Source: Maricaulis sp047308265 (GTDB taxonomy: Bacteria > Pseudomonadota > Alphaproteobacteria > Caulobacterales > Maricaulaceae). Taken from it: a stretch of DNA of 64,000 nt. Below are positions 15,906 through 24,134 of this stretch, piece after piece. The stretch is from positions 1 to 64,000 of the forward strand of contig NZ_JBKQWY010000002.1 in NCBI RefSeq assembly GCF_047308265.1, read 5' to 3'. Position numbers and translations under genes: made by a program. Each line of letters opens with the position of its first letter. Position 1 is the stretch's first letter. The notes under the pieces were generated by a model that ran no database searches, was not told the DNA's origin, and was given only the letters and a program-made list of their open reading frames with translations.

Positions 15906-16130
15906 ATGACACCGCACGTTCACATCACCGTTGAAGATATTCGCCAGATTGCCTGGACCCTGGTGGATCTGCACGGTGCACAGGCCATCGGATATGCTGA
16001 CGAGGCGATGCAGGATCTGGAAGCCCAGGGACAGCCTGAAGGCGCGGAAGCCTGGCTGGCTCTGAAATCGGTGATGGAAGACGCGCTGGCCGGTCGTCTC
16101 GACCGCGACGCCCATCTCACCCTGCACTAG
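15906..16130 (+). CDS. small conserved-type hypothetical protein
   Basis: A 74-residue soluble helical protein (opening MTPHVHITVEDIRQIAWTLV) with no motif I recognise. The pattern of a helix, an acidic linker and WLALKSVMEDALAG recalls small DUF proteins common in alphaproteobacteria. It is preceded by GGGGACATTC, a weak binding site, and stands alone between a DUF924 gene and an esterase. Coding is supported by typical codon use and by the frame fitting the gap exactly. Confidence 0.65.
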   Translation: MTPHVHITVEDIRQIAWTLVDLHGAQAIGYADEAMQDLEAQGQPEGAEAWLALKSVMEDALAGRLDRDAHLTLH

Positions 16131-16260
16131 CCCGGCGAACCGAGACCGGTCCTGCAAGAGCGGAATCAGACCGCTGCTCCACTGACGCAGCTGGGGAATT
16201 CTCCATCCTTGGACGAAACACGCCCTTGCCTCGCGGGCCGGTGCCGCCTAACGCTGGGAC

Positions 16261-17205
16261 ATGACCGAAACGCCCTGGACACTCGCGCTTGCCCGCCTCG
16301 GCCTGGAAGACCCTTTCAGCCCCGGCCAGACCACGCCCCATATGCGCCGCGCCTTGCAGAGGGCAGCACCCTATCTCGATATTCCGGGACCCGATCTCGC
16401 ATCCGTTGAGGGTCTTCTTCTGCCCGGAGCAGAGGATGCGCGCCCGGCCCGGCTCTACACACCCCCGGGTGTTGCGGATCGCGGTCCCTGCCTGATTTTC
16501 ATGCATGGTGGGGGTTATCTGATCGGGGATCTCGACACTCATGACCGTCTTTGCCGCATGCTTGCGGGATGGAGTGGTGTGCGTGTGCTGGCGCTGGATT
16601 ATCGTCTGGCTCCGGAACACCCCTTTCCAGCAGGCGTGGAAGATGTCCTGGCGATCTTTGACGCGCTCGTGTCGGGCGCTGTTGAGGTGAGGGGGGTGGA
16701 CCCGGACCAGCTGGCTGTTGGCGGGGACAGTGCAGGCGGAGGGCTGACAGCCATGCTCGCGCAACAGCGCCGGGAGCAGATCCGCTTCCAGCTATTGATC
16801 TATCCCCTGCTCCAGATCGTGCAGACCCGCAAACCGAAGCTGAAAGCGCTGGAAGGCCATTTCCTGTCGGTCATGGCGCTCGACCAGATCGTGGATGCCT
16901 ATCTGGCCCGGCCGGAACAGGCGTCCGATTTGCGGGCGTCTCCCTTGATGGAGAATGATCTCAAGGGCTTACCCCCGGCTTTCACGCTGGCGGCCGAGCT
17001 CGATCCCTTGCTGGATGAAGGGCAGGCCTATCATCAGCGGCTACTGGCAGCAGGGGTGCCGGCCACCTATCTTCTCGGTCAGGCCTTGCCGCACGGCTAT
17101 GCCACTTTCACGGCGATTTTTCCGCCAGCCCGACACCTTGTGCGCCAGGCCGCCGATGCATTGGCGTCTGCGTTCAGAACGACCGGTCTGCCTGCTCAGG
17201 GCTGA
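16261..17205 (+). CDS. HSL-family alpha/beta hydrolase (esterase/lipase)
   Basis: A 314-residue esterase of the hormone-sensitive-lipase family. The oxyanion motif HGGGY is at 82-86, followed by DYRLAPEHPFPA (113-124) and the nucleophile motif GDSAGG at 155-160 (Ser157). Asp248 (AELDPLLDEG) and His278 (ALPHGYATF) complete the triad. It has no signal peptide. Likely substrates are short or medium acyl esters. It is followed 16 bases later by selO, so the two are probably cotranscribed. Confidence 0.93.
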   Translation: MTETPWTLALARLGLEDPFSPGQTTPHMRRALQRAAPYLDIPGPDLASVEGLLLPGAEDARPARLYTPPGVADRGPCLIFMHGGGYLIGDLDTHDRLCRMLAGWSGVRVLALDYRLAPEHPFPAGVEDVLAIFDALVSGAVEVRGVDPDQLAVGGDSAGGGLTAMLAQQRREQIRFQLLIYPLLQIVQTRKPKLKALEGHFLSVMALDQIVDAYLARPEQASDLRASPLMENDLKGLPPAFTLAAELDPLLDEGQAYHQRLLAAGVPATYLLGQALPHGYATFTAIFPPARHLVRQAADALASAFRTTGLPAQG

Positions 17206-17221
17206 TCAAGCGGAGATCCGG

Positions 17222-18658
17222 ATGACTTTCAGTTCACGCTATCAACCTGCCCCGGCCTATACCGATCTGGGTGAGGGCTTCTTCGATCCGGTGGATGCGG
17301 CCGCATTTCCCCGGTCCGACCTGCGCTACTGGAATGAGCGCTGGGCGCAGCATATCGGTCTGGACACCCTGGATGCGTCCGAGAAAAAGACGTTCTTCCA
17401 TCGGTTTGAGGCTCTGCCAGACAATCATCCGCGGTCGTTGGCCCTGCGTTATCACGGCCATCAATTCCGGGTCTATAATCCGCAGATCGGGGATGGGCGA
17501 GGATTTCTGCATGCTCAGCTGAAGGATGATCAGGGGCGTTTGCTGGATCTGGCGACAAAGGGATCCGGGCAGACCCCTTGGTCGCGCAGTGGCGATGGGC
17601 GATTGACCCTGAAAGGTGCCGTGCGCGAAATCCTGGCGACGGAAATGCTCGAGGCACTCGGTGTCTATACCTCCAAGACCTTCGCGGTGTACGAGACCGG
17701 TGAGGCGCTGCATCGTGGCGATGAACCTTCGCCCACACGCTCAGCCGTTCTGACCCGGCTGGGTCATTCCCATATCCGGTTCGGCATGTTCCAGCGTCAG
17801 GCCTATGAAGGCGAACCTGACCGGATCCTCAAACTCGTCGAACATGCGCTGACCCATTATTATCCGGAGCGGGCGAATGATCCGGATCCGGCCGTCAGCC
17901 TGCTGGAAGCCGTCGTGGCGGCCCAGGCCCAGCTGGTTGCAAGCTGGATGGCCGCCGGTTTTGTGCATGGTGTGCTGAACACCGATAATCTCAACATCAC
18001 GGGCGAGAGTTTCGATTATGGTCCATGGCGTTTCCTGCCTCATTACGAGCCGGGGTTTGTGGCGGCCTATTTCGATGAAACCGGTCTGTATGCCTATGGC
18101 CGCCAGCCCGAAGCTGTGTTCTGGGCGCTTCAGCAGTTCGCGGGTGCCTTGAGCCTCGTCGCGCAGACACCGGCCCTGGAAGCGGTGCTCAATACCTATC
18201 CGGCACTGTATCGCGATGCGGTGCCCAAGGCCTTTCTGGCGCGCCTTGGATTGACGCCCAAGGGGGATGAGACAGATTTCGAGTTCTTCCAGACCTTTGT
18301 GGATTTCCTGCGCAGTGCGCCAACGCCCTGGGAAGGTGTGTTTTTTGACTGGTTCGGCGGAGAGGCGTCGCGTGTACGCGCCTTCGACGGTCCGCGCCGG
18401 GCACACTATCAGGGTGAGGCTTTTGACGCGTTTGCGGCGCGCATGAGTGATTACGCGACCGAGCGTCCGGCGCGTCTCGACCATGCTTATTTTGGCGCGA
18501 GCGACCCGGCCTCGCTGAAGATCGAGCGGGTTGAGGGGGTGTGGGCACCGATCGCCGAGCAGGATGACTGGTCAGCGTTGCACGCGTTGCTCTTGCAAAT
18601 CGAACAGGCTCGCCAGGCCTATGCCCTGAAACCCGGTGCGCCAGGATTTGACCTATGA
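17222..18658 (+). CDS. selO: protein adenylyltransferase SelO
   Basis: A 478-residue pseudokinase that transfers AMP from ATP to Ser, Thr or Tyr of target proteins, linked to oxidative stress in E. coli. Conserved segments are ALRYHGHQFRVYNPQIGDGR, GSGQTPWSRSGDGRLTLKG (from about 114), HSHIRFGMFQ, and the metal/active-site block GVLNTDNLNITGES (about 250-263) with DYGPW. Length equals the classic SelO (YdiU). The ATG at 17222 follows AAGCGGAGATC; longer readings upstream overlap the esterase gene. It overlaps pgeF by four bases. Confidence 0.96.
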   Translation: MTFSSRYQPAPAYTDLGEGFFDPVDAAAFPRSDLRYWNERWAQHIGLDTLDASEKKTFFHRFEALPDNHPRSLALRYHGHQFRVYNPQIGDGRGFLHAQLKDDQGRLLDLATKGSGQTPWSRSGDGRLTLKGAVREILATEMLEALGVYTSKTFAVYETGEALHRGDEPSPTRSAVLTRLGHSHIRFGMFQRQAYEGEPDRILKLVEHALTHYYPERANDPDPAVSLLEAVVAAQAQLVASWMAAGFVHGVLNTDNLNITGESFDYGPWRFLPHYEPGFVAAYFDETGLYAYGRQPEAVFWALQQFAGALSLVAQTPALEAVLNTYPALYRDAVPKAFLARLGLTPKGDETDFEFFQTFVDFLRSAPTPWEGVFFDWFGGEASRVRAFDGPRRAHYQGEAFDAFAARMSDYATERPARLDHAYFGASDPASLKIERVEGVWAPIAEQDDWSALHALLLQIEQARQAYALKPGAPGFDL

Positions 18659-19443
18659 GTCTGACCTTTGTCACAGCCCCCGACTGGCCTCAGGGCATGA
18701 GCGTGCACGCGTTTACGACCCGTCCCGGCGGTGTCAGTGAGGGCGCTTATGCCTCGCTGAACATGACGCGGTCGCGGGGTGATGATGCATCTCATGTCGA
18801 GGAAAACCGCGAGCGTGTTCGCAAGGCGCTGGGCCTCAATTATCTTGTGTTTGCAGCCCAGGTGCATGGCCGGGCGGTCGTGCAGGTGAGCGGTCCCCCA
18901 AAGGGGGCTGCCCCGGTTGGCGAGGCCGACGCCCTCATCACCGATCAGCCGGGTTTGGGCCTGGTCTGTCAGACCGCTGATTGCACGCCCATTTTGATCC
19001 AGGACACGGCCCGACCCGCGATTGCCGCCATTCATTCGGGTTGGCGCGGGACCGTGCAGAATATTGTCCAGGCCACCCTGGACGCCATGCAACAGGCCTA
19101 CGGGACGCAGCCAGGTGATTGCCGCGCTGCGATCGGCCCATCCATCTCGGCCCCTCACTATCGGGTCGGGCCCGAGGTTGTCGCTCAGTTCGAAGCGCTT
19201 TTGCCGACCAGCCGGGGTGTGCTCTCGCCGAAGGATCCCGAGGGCGGCGCGCATCTTGATGTCGCCGAAGCGTGCCGACGCCAACTGGTTCTGGCCGGCG
19301 TGCCGGAAGCGGCGGTCTGGCGATCCACCGAGTGTACCTATGCCAATGAACACACGCTGTTTTCCGCGCGTCGCAGTCATCATCGCGGTGAGACGGGCGT
19401 GTTTGGCGGCCAGGCCGGAATCATTGCGCTGAAAGCGTCTTGA
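18655..19443 (+). CDS. pgeF: PgeF/YfiH multicopper-fold purine nucleosidase
   Basis: A 262-residue member of the YfiH (DUF152) family, known as laccase-domain protein and as peptidoglycan editing factor, with purine nucleoside phosphorylase/adenosine deaminase activity in characterised members. The metal ligands are visible: His in QVHGR, Cys in CQTADCTPIL (about 104-113) and His in HSGWRGT (about 126-132). The start ATG overlaps the selO stop. Its tail runs 23 bases into the tail of the convergent LysR gene. Confidence 0.94.
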   Translation: MSLTFVTAPDWPQGMSVHAFTTRPGGVSEGAYASLNMTRSRGDDASHVEENRERVRKALGLNYLVFAAQVHGRAVVQVSGPPKGAAPVGEADALITDQPGLGLVCQTADCTPILIQDTARPAIAAIHSGWRGTVQNIVQATLDAMQQAYGTQPGDCRAAIGPSISAPHYRVGPEVVAQFEALLPTSRGVLSPKDPEGGAHLDVAEACRRQLVLAGVPEAAVWRSTECTYANEHTLFSARRSHHRGETGVFGGQAGIIALKAS

Positions 19444-20341
19444 ACCGGGTTTTGAACCCCTCCGCCAGTCGATCATAAGCCCAGCGGATGCGGCGACTGG
19501 TGCGCAGTTCCGAATGGGCCGTGATCCAGATTTCCAGGGGCGGAATGGCAAGATCGGTCATGACCTGATGCATGCCTTCCGTGGCCTCGCCGAGGAAACA
19601 GGGTCCGAAACACAGACCCATCCCCGCCCGGCCCATATGCCAGAGCGCGACCTGGTCATCACACCGGATGGGAAAATCCTCGCGTTTCACCGTCTGGCCA
19701 AATTCGGCAAAGCCTCTGAGAATACGTTCATCCCGGTCGTAACCCAGCACAATATGCTCGGCGAACGCCTCCATCGTTGTGGGCGCACCATGGCGTTCCA
19801 GATAGGCATCCGAGGCAAACAGGCCGAGATAGATTTCTCCCACCTTGCGTGTGATCACATCATTCTGTTCGGGGCGGAACATGCGAATAGCGATGTCCGC
19901 TTCGCGCTTGAGCAGGTTATGGGTCGAGTCCATCGCCAGGATTTCATAGTCGAGCGCAGGTTCATCACGAAACATCGGGGCGAGAATATCCGGCAGGGCA
20001 TAGGTGGCGATCATCTGGCTGGCGGTGACGCGGACGGTTCCATCAATGCGTTCCGAGCGTCCCGCTGCACGCAGAGCCAGTTGCTGGGCCGAATTCTGCA
20101 TGGACCGCGCCAGTCCGAGAATATCGGTTCCGTCCCGGGTGAGGCGCAGCCCGTCCGGACGTCGTTCGAACAGGATGACGTCGAGCTCTTCCTCAAGGGC
20201 GCGTATATGACGTCCCAGCGTGGGCTGGCTGCATCGCAGCGCCCGGGCGGCAGCAGAGACGGAGCCGTGTTCGGCGGCCGCCAGAAAGGCCTGGACGTGA
20301 TCCCAGTTGAACAGATGATTGGGATCGACTGCGGTATTCAT
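19421..20341 (-). CDS. LysR-family transcriptional regulator
   Basis: A 306-residue regulator. The N-terminal winged helix-turn-helix (WDHVQAFLAAAEHGSVSAA to RHIRALEEELDVILFERR) is followed by an effector domain typical of the AmpR/PerR-like branch (DIAIRMFRPEQNDVI, GMGLCFGPCFLG). The start at 20341 follows AAGGGGAAG; an upstream in-frame start lacks a site. It is divergent from an NAD-dependent epimerase/reductase 98 bases away. LysR proteins commonly control the divergent neighbour, so that gene is the likely target. Confidence 0.92.
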   Translation of the reverse strand: MNTAVDPNHLFNWDHVQAFLAAAEHGSVSAAARALRCSQPTLGRHIRALEEELDVILFERRPDGLRLTRDGTDILGLARSMQNSAQQLALRAAGRSERIDGTVRVTASQMIATYALPDILAPMFRDEPALDYEILAMDSTHNLLKREADIAIRMFRPEQNDVITRKVGEIYLGLFASDAYLERHGAPTTMEAFAEHIVLGYDRDERILRGFAEFGQTVKREDFPIRCDDQVALWHMGRAGMGLCFGPCFLGEATEGMHQVMTDLAIPPLEIWITAHSELRTSRRIRWAYDRLAEGFKTRFKTLSAQ

Positions 20342-20439
20342 ATTTGACTTCCCCTTAAACGATGATCGCCAATGGCAAGTCAAAAATGAATTGAATAATC
20401 CTCGACGTCAAGCACAGCCATTCAGAACTGGAGAGAGAG

Positions 20440-21369
20440 ATGAGCCAGCGAGTGATTATTCTGGGCGCGGCCGGTCGCATGGGGCAGGCCGCCTGTGAAG
20501 CCTTCCTGGATGCGGGCTGGTCGGTCACGGCCTTTGGCCGACGTCTGGCAGACCGTCTGGAGAGCCGCGAAGGGCTGACGTGTCTCGAGGGAGATGCGCT
20601 CGATCAGGACGGACTTGTGAAAGCGTGTAGCGGTCATGATGTGATCTTCAACGCGCTCAACCCGCCCTATAGTCACTGGTCGCGGGTCGTACCGCAATTC
20701 ACCGCTAATGTGATCGCTGCAGCGAAGGTCAGCGGGGCGCGGATTGCCATTCCCGGCAATGTCTATGTCTACGGACAGACCATGCCGCCCGTTTTGCGGG
20801 ATGACACGCCGTTTCAACCGTCCAATTCCAAAGGGCGCTTGCGAGCCGAGATGGAGGCTTCCTATCGGGATTCTGGCGTGCCGACCTTGATACTGCGGTG
20901 CGGGGATTTCATCGACACGCGGGTCAGCGGCAATTGGCTGGAAAGTCACATGTTGGCAAAGATCCACAAGGGTGAGTTCATGTATCCCGGTCCCACCGAT
21001 CTGATGCATGCCTGGGCCTTCCTGCCGGATGTCGCGCGCGGTTTTGTGGCTCTGCTCGATCAGCCTGGCGCGCTGGCAAGGTTTGAGAGCATCGGCTTTG
21101 CGGGGTATGCCCTGACAGGTCAGGACCTGATCAATACGGTTGAGCAGGTCGAGGGGCGGCGGCCCAAACTGACAGGACTTCCCTGGCCCATCATTCGTCT
21201 TATGGGCCTGTTTGACGGGGTCATGCGGGGCGTGGTGGAGATGTCCTATCTCTGGCGGACGCCCCATCACATCGAAAGCGAGCGTTTTCAAACGCTGTGC
21301 CCGGATTTTTCCGTGACGCCAGTGACCGAGGCGGTGCGTCAATCCATCGCCGCTGTTCGGGAGAGTTGA
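20440..21369 (+). CDS. NAD(P)-dependent epimerase/NmrA-like oxidoreductase
   Basis: A 309-residue extended short-chain dehydrogenase-like protein. The nucleotide-binding GAAGRMGQAA stands near residue 10, with a later GNVYVYGQTMPPVL where the catalytic Tyr would be, but the usual YxxxK is not clear. It may therefore be an NmrA-type sensor or atypical epimerase. The GAGAGAGAG before the ATG supports the start. It is transcribed away from the LysR gene and is probably under its control. Substrate unknown. Confidence 0.88.
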   Translation: MSQRVIILGAAGRMGQAACEAFLDAGWSVTAFGRRLADRLESREGLTCLEGDALDQDGLVKACSGHDVIFNALNPPYSHWSRVVPQFTANVIAAAKVSGARIAIPGNVYVYGQTMPPVLRDDTPFQPSNSKGRLRAEMEASYRDSGVPTLILRCGDFIDTRVSGNWLESHMLAKIHKGEFMYPGPTDLMHAWAFLPDVARGFVALLDQPGALARFESIGFAGYALTGQDLINTVEQVEGRRPKLTGLPWPIIRLMGLFDGVMRGVVEMSYLWRTPHHIESERFQTLCPDFSVTPVTEAVRQSIAAVRES

Positions 21370-21391
21370 GCCGTGTGTGATACAGCGGGCC

Positions 21392-21468
21392 TGGCGACCC
21401 CGAGAGGATTCGAACCTCCGACCTTCAGATTAGGAATCTGCTGCTCTATCCTGCTGAGCTACGGGGTC
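21392..21468 (-). tRNA. tRNA-Arg (anticodon CCT)
   Basis: A 77-base tRNA on the minus strand with encoded CCA. The acceptor stem is GACCCCG/CGGGGTC, the D arm TAGCTCAGCAGGATAGAGC, the anticodon arm CAGAT-TCCTAAT-CTG with CCT, and the T arm GGTTCGAATCC. It reads AGG codons. No duplicate of its 3' end (attachment-site signature) was found nearby. Confidence 0.97.
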
Positions 21469-21544
21469 TTGAGCGCAAGATGCCGCTGCGGGACCGGGCT
21501 GGCAAGCGTTGCTGCAGGTGACGCGCAATCGATGTGTGCCTGCC

Positions 21545-22093
21545 TTAATCCGGTTTGAAACAGCGCGCGGTGAAGCTGGAATAAAGTGTTCCGGAGCTGA
21601 ACATCCATTCGATCACGCCAGGCAGTCCGCCCTCCACGGCATAGATAGTCGCTTCATCCCGCGGCAGAACATAGATCCGGTCAGGCTGGGACGGGTGGAA
21701 GATGATTTCGTCGCCTACTGTCGTATCCGCGAACACGACGCACTCCACAGCTTTGTCTTTGCTCAGCACGTCCGCGCCATCATTCCAGAACCAGTACTTG
21801 GTGATGCGCTCCCGCCAGGCTTCCACTCCGTCCGCGGTGTCGAGAATGTCTGCAGGTGTGTAAACGCGGATTTCGCTCCCGGTGTTTTCATCATCGTCGT
21901 ATTTTTCCGGGTTCTGCATCATCTCTTCATAGGTGAGGTTGAGATGGTCATCGCCCAGAATGCCCTTGCCGAACTTTGTCACGAAGGCGCGATAGCCGGT
22001 CGGAAAACGGAGATTGAGCTGCGCCTCAGCCGTTGCAAGATCGGCTTCGGAAACGGGGTTTGGTGTACCAAAAATCGTGTACTGATCGAACAT
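21545..22093 (-). CDS. SMI1/KNR4 (SUKH) family protein
   Basis: A 182-residue acidic soluble protein with the SUKH hallmark near its N-terminus: VSEADLATAEAQLNLRFP, then GYRAFVTKFGKG. The rest is the usual strand-rich tail (IIFHPSQPDRIYVLPRDEA). SUKH proteins are often immunity proteins of contact-dependent or polymorphic toxins, but some are housekeeping. No toxin gene lies beside it. It is directly next to tRNA-Arg, a common insertion spot for mobile DNA, so an orphan immunity gene is possible. Confidence 0.82.
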   Translation of the reverse strand: MFDQYTIFGTPNPVSEADLATAEAQLNLRFPTGYRAFVTKFGKGILGDDHLNLTYEEMMQNPEKYDDDENTGSEIRVYTPADILDTADGVEAWRERITKYWFWNDGADVLSKDKAVECVVFADTTVGDEIIFHPSQPDRIYVLPRDEATIYAVEGGLPGVIEWMFSSGTLYSSFTARCFKPD

Positions 22094-22326
22094 GTCTTGC
22101 CTCCGTTTGATACCCTTTGGCCATATCCTGAGCCTGTGACGTCACGATGTCGCAAGCGCGTCAGGCCTTGCACAGAAAGGTGCGGAGAACAGGAAGATGC
22201 GGGCCGTTTTTTGGCGAACGACCATGAGGCCTTTGATATCAGTGTCTCGTCAGAGGCTGGATCCCACTAGAAAGCTTCATCCAACCACCCCCGCAAGGCC
22301 GGGCTCGCAAGGGGACGTTGCCCAAC

Positions 22327-22354
22327 AAAAAAGGCGGCCCGTAGGACCGCCTTT
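22327..22354 (-). terminator. rho-independent terminator, minus strand
   Basis: Read on the minus strand, AAGGCGGTCC-TAC-GGGCCGCCTT is followed by TTTTGTTG. It lies 25 bases after the stop of the chemotaxis-domain gene at 22379 and ends that transcript. The 285-base gap up to 22378 holds nothing else that I can see. Confidence 0.88.
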
Positions 22355-22378
22355 CGTGTCATGGGAACGCGATACGCG

Positions 22379-22927
22379 CTAGGCGCGGACCTGGTCGCGC
22401 AGGCTGATGAGGGATTGGGCAACCTCATCAGTGGCTTGTGTCATCTGGTCGACGGCCTCACGACCCTGCGCCACAGAGACGCCGGAGGAGCGTACGCCTT
22501 CCAGAATTTCCTTCACCTCGGCGTCGAGGGCGGAAATGCGCGACGCAATGTCTTCGGTCGCCTTGGCGGTCTGGCCGGCCAGAGCTTTCACCTCACCGGC
22601 GACGACGGCGAAACCGCGACCGGCTTCACCGGCGCGAGCCGCTTCGATCGTGGCGTTCAGGGCCAGGAGATTGGTCTGGCTGGCGATGGCCTCGATCGTG
22701 GACAAAATGGCATTGATGCGCTGGGAGGCATCGGTCAGCGCCTCGACCCGGCGTTCGAGAACCTGGCTGGATTCCTCGACCTGGTTCATCGCGTCGCGTG
22801 CGATCTGGGCCGCCTCGGCGCCCTGGGAGGCGCGGGCTGCTGTATCACCCACAGCATCGGCAATGGCGTTGACATCGGAGTTTTGAGCCGGTGCGTAGAC
22901 ATCATCGGCGTAGGCAGTGGCGTTCAT
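22379..22927 (-). CDS. soluble stand-alone chemoreceptor signalling domain
   Basis: A 182-residue protein consisting almost only of a methyl-accepting chemotaxis signalling coiled coil. The hairpin tip is unmistakable around residues 80-112 (TIEAIASQTNLLALNATIEA, GRGFAVVAGEVKALA). It has no membrane helix, HAMP or ligand domain; the first 25 residues are unstructured. It could form a cytosolic array with CheA/CheW or act as a scaffold. The ATG at 22927 is chosen over a GTG at 22957. It is monocistronic with its own terminator. Confidence 0.88.
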   Translation of the reverse strand: MNATAYADDVYAPAQNSDVNAIADAVGDTAARASQGAEAAQIARDAMNQVEESSQVLERRVEALTDASQRINAILSTIEAIASQTNLLALNATIEAARAGEAGRGFAVVAGEVKALAGQTAKATEDIASRISALDAEVKEILEGVRSSGVSVAQGREAVDQMTQATDEVAQSLISLRDQVRA

Positions 22928-23121
22928 GAGAGCACATCCCTGATTAAGTTCGAGCACACCCTAAACCGCGAAGGAGAAATTAAAGGTAAACGCGCTGAAG
23001 GGTTAAGGAAGGTTCTGTGGTGAAACCACGGGGCGTCACAAAAGCATGATCGATAAACAACTCAAGAGTGTGCTATGGGGGTCTTGGGTGTTCGGGCGTA
23101 AACAGGGCAGGAGGATTGAGG

Positions 23122-23895
23122 GTGAAGGCTCAATTCAAAATTGTGCTTGTGGTCGCTATGTGTCTGGCGGGATCGATCGCGCGCAGCGATGATCCGGCCC
23201 CCGAAGGTGAGGTCCTGGCCATGGCCGGACGTCTGACCTTTACGCTTGATCAGGAAAGCGGACCTCTGGCGGTCCGGTTTGCGGGTTTGGACCTGCCTCC
23301 TGATTCGTCTCTGGATGACTGGTTCGATGACAATCTGGTTGGTCAGCGTGTCCGGTTGATCCTCGCCTCTCCCGAACCGGACCGGTATGGCCGTCTCATT
23401 GCGCAGGTCTATCGCCTGGGTGAGGGGGCGCCCGTCTGGCTCCAACAGGAATTGGTGGAGGCGGGACATGTCCGGGTGGTCAGCCATGCCGATAATTTCG
23501 ATTATGCCGAGTATTTGATGCGTGTGGAGGCCGAAGCCCGGTCTGCCGGGCGCGGCTTGTGGGCGGATCGGGCTCATCGTGTGCGCGATACCCATCCCGA
23601 TGCGTTGGCGCAGGACCTCGACAGCGTACAGATCGTGGCGGGGCGGGTGACCTCGGTTGCCGAGCTGGACAGTGGTCGGGTCTATATCAATTTCGGGACG
23701 GATTATCGCACCGATTTCACGGTCCGGGTGGATGCGGATGATGTGCCGGTCTTTCGGGCGCGCAATCTCGAACCCCTGGAGCTTGAAGGGCGACGGGTCG
23801 AAGTGCGTGGATGGCTCTATGAAGAAAATGGCCCGATGATCCGGCTGGATCATCCCGAACGTTTGCGGTTTCTGGACGAGGCCCCGCCGGGATAG
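23122..23895 (+). CDS. exported thermonuclease-like (SNase fold) protein
   Basis: A 257-residue protein with an N-terminal signal peptide (VKAQFKIVLVVAMCLAGSIA). The middle resembles staphylococcal-nuclease domains: VRFAGLDLPP, the DRYGRLIAQVYRLG strand, LVEAGHVRVV and EAEARSAGRGLWA. The C-terminal part (IVAGRVTSVAELDSGRVYIN) looks like a second OB-fold. The catalytic Arg/Glu of true nucleases are not obvious, so nuclease activity is uncertain. The GTG at 23122 follows AGGAGGATT. Confidence 0.78.
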   Translation: MKAQFKIVLVVAMCLAGSIARSDDPAPEGEVLAMAGRLTFTLDQESGPLAVRFAGLDLPPDSSLDDWFDDNLVGQRVRLILASPEPDRYGRLIAQVYRLGEGAPVWLQQELVEAGHVRVVSHADNFDYAEYLMRVEAEARSAGRGLWADRAHRVRDTHPDALAQDLDSVQIVAGRVTSVAELDSGRVYINFGTDYRTDFTVRVDADDVPVFRARNLEPLELEGRRVEVRGWLYEENGPMIRLDHPERLRFLDEAPPG

Positions 23896-23903
23896 TCGAT
23901 TGT

Positions 23904-24109
23904 AACAACGACCGGGCCATCCGCACCGCGCTCAATCACCGCTCTTCAACATCGGGCGTCGAGACCGCGCTTCGCGGGAATCGAGTCTTCGCATCAAGGT
24001 GAGGTGTCACGGTCTGCGTCAGGTCTCCGTTCCACCTGTTCGGGCAGGAAGAACGGAGACCTGGGTCGGCTTGCCCTAATCAGGCCGCGGGGTGCAGACC
24101 TCGGTTGTT
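23904..24109. ncRNA. candidate structured intergenic RNA
   Basis: Between the nuclease-like gene and rpoH lies a 206-base element that closes on itself. AACAAC (23904-23909) pairs with GTTGTT (24104-24109). GCACC+GCG (23923-23930) pairs with CGC+GGTGC (24086-24095). An internal hairpin CCGCG-CTT-CGCGG sits at 23965-23977. A long hairpin has perfect 13-base arms (24020-24032 and 24051-24063) and an inner CCTG/CAGG pair. Strand is undetermined because the structure is symmetric. It does not match SRP RNA, tmRNA or RNase P. It could be a 6S-like rod or a tail-to-tail terminator region. Confidence 0.35.
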
Positions 24110-24134
24110 TGGCTGTGAGTTCAGACTGAGAGCA

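Noticed and set aside
21392..21468. Genomic-island attachment site at tRNA-Arg
   Set aside because: No second copy of the tRNA 3' end and no integrase gene were found in the window. The xerD at 45443 is a housekeeping recombinase.
23904..24109. Possible 6S, SRP or tmRNA identity for the structured element
   Set aside because: The rod shape is suggestive of 6S RNA, but the usual neighbour genes are absent and no SRP- or tmRNA-type conserved motif is seen, so no family is claimed.
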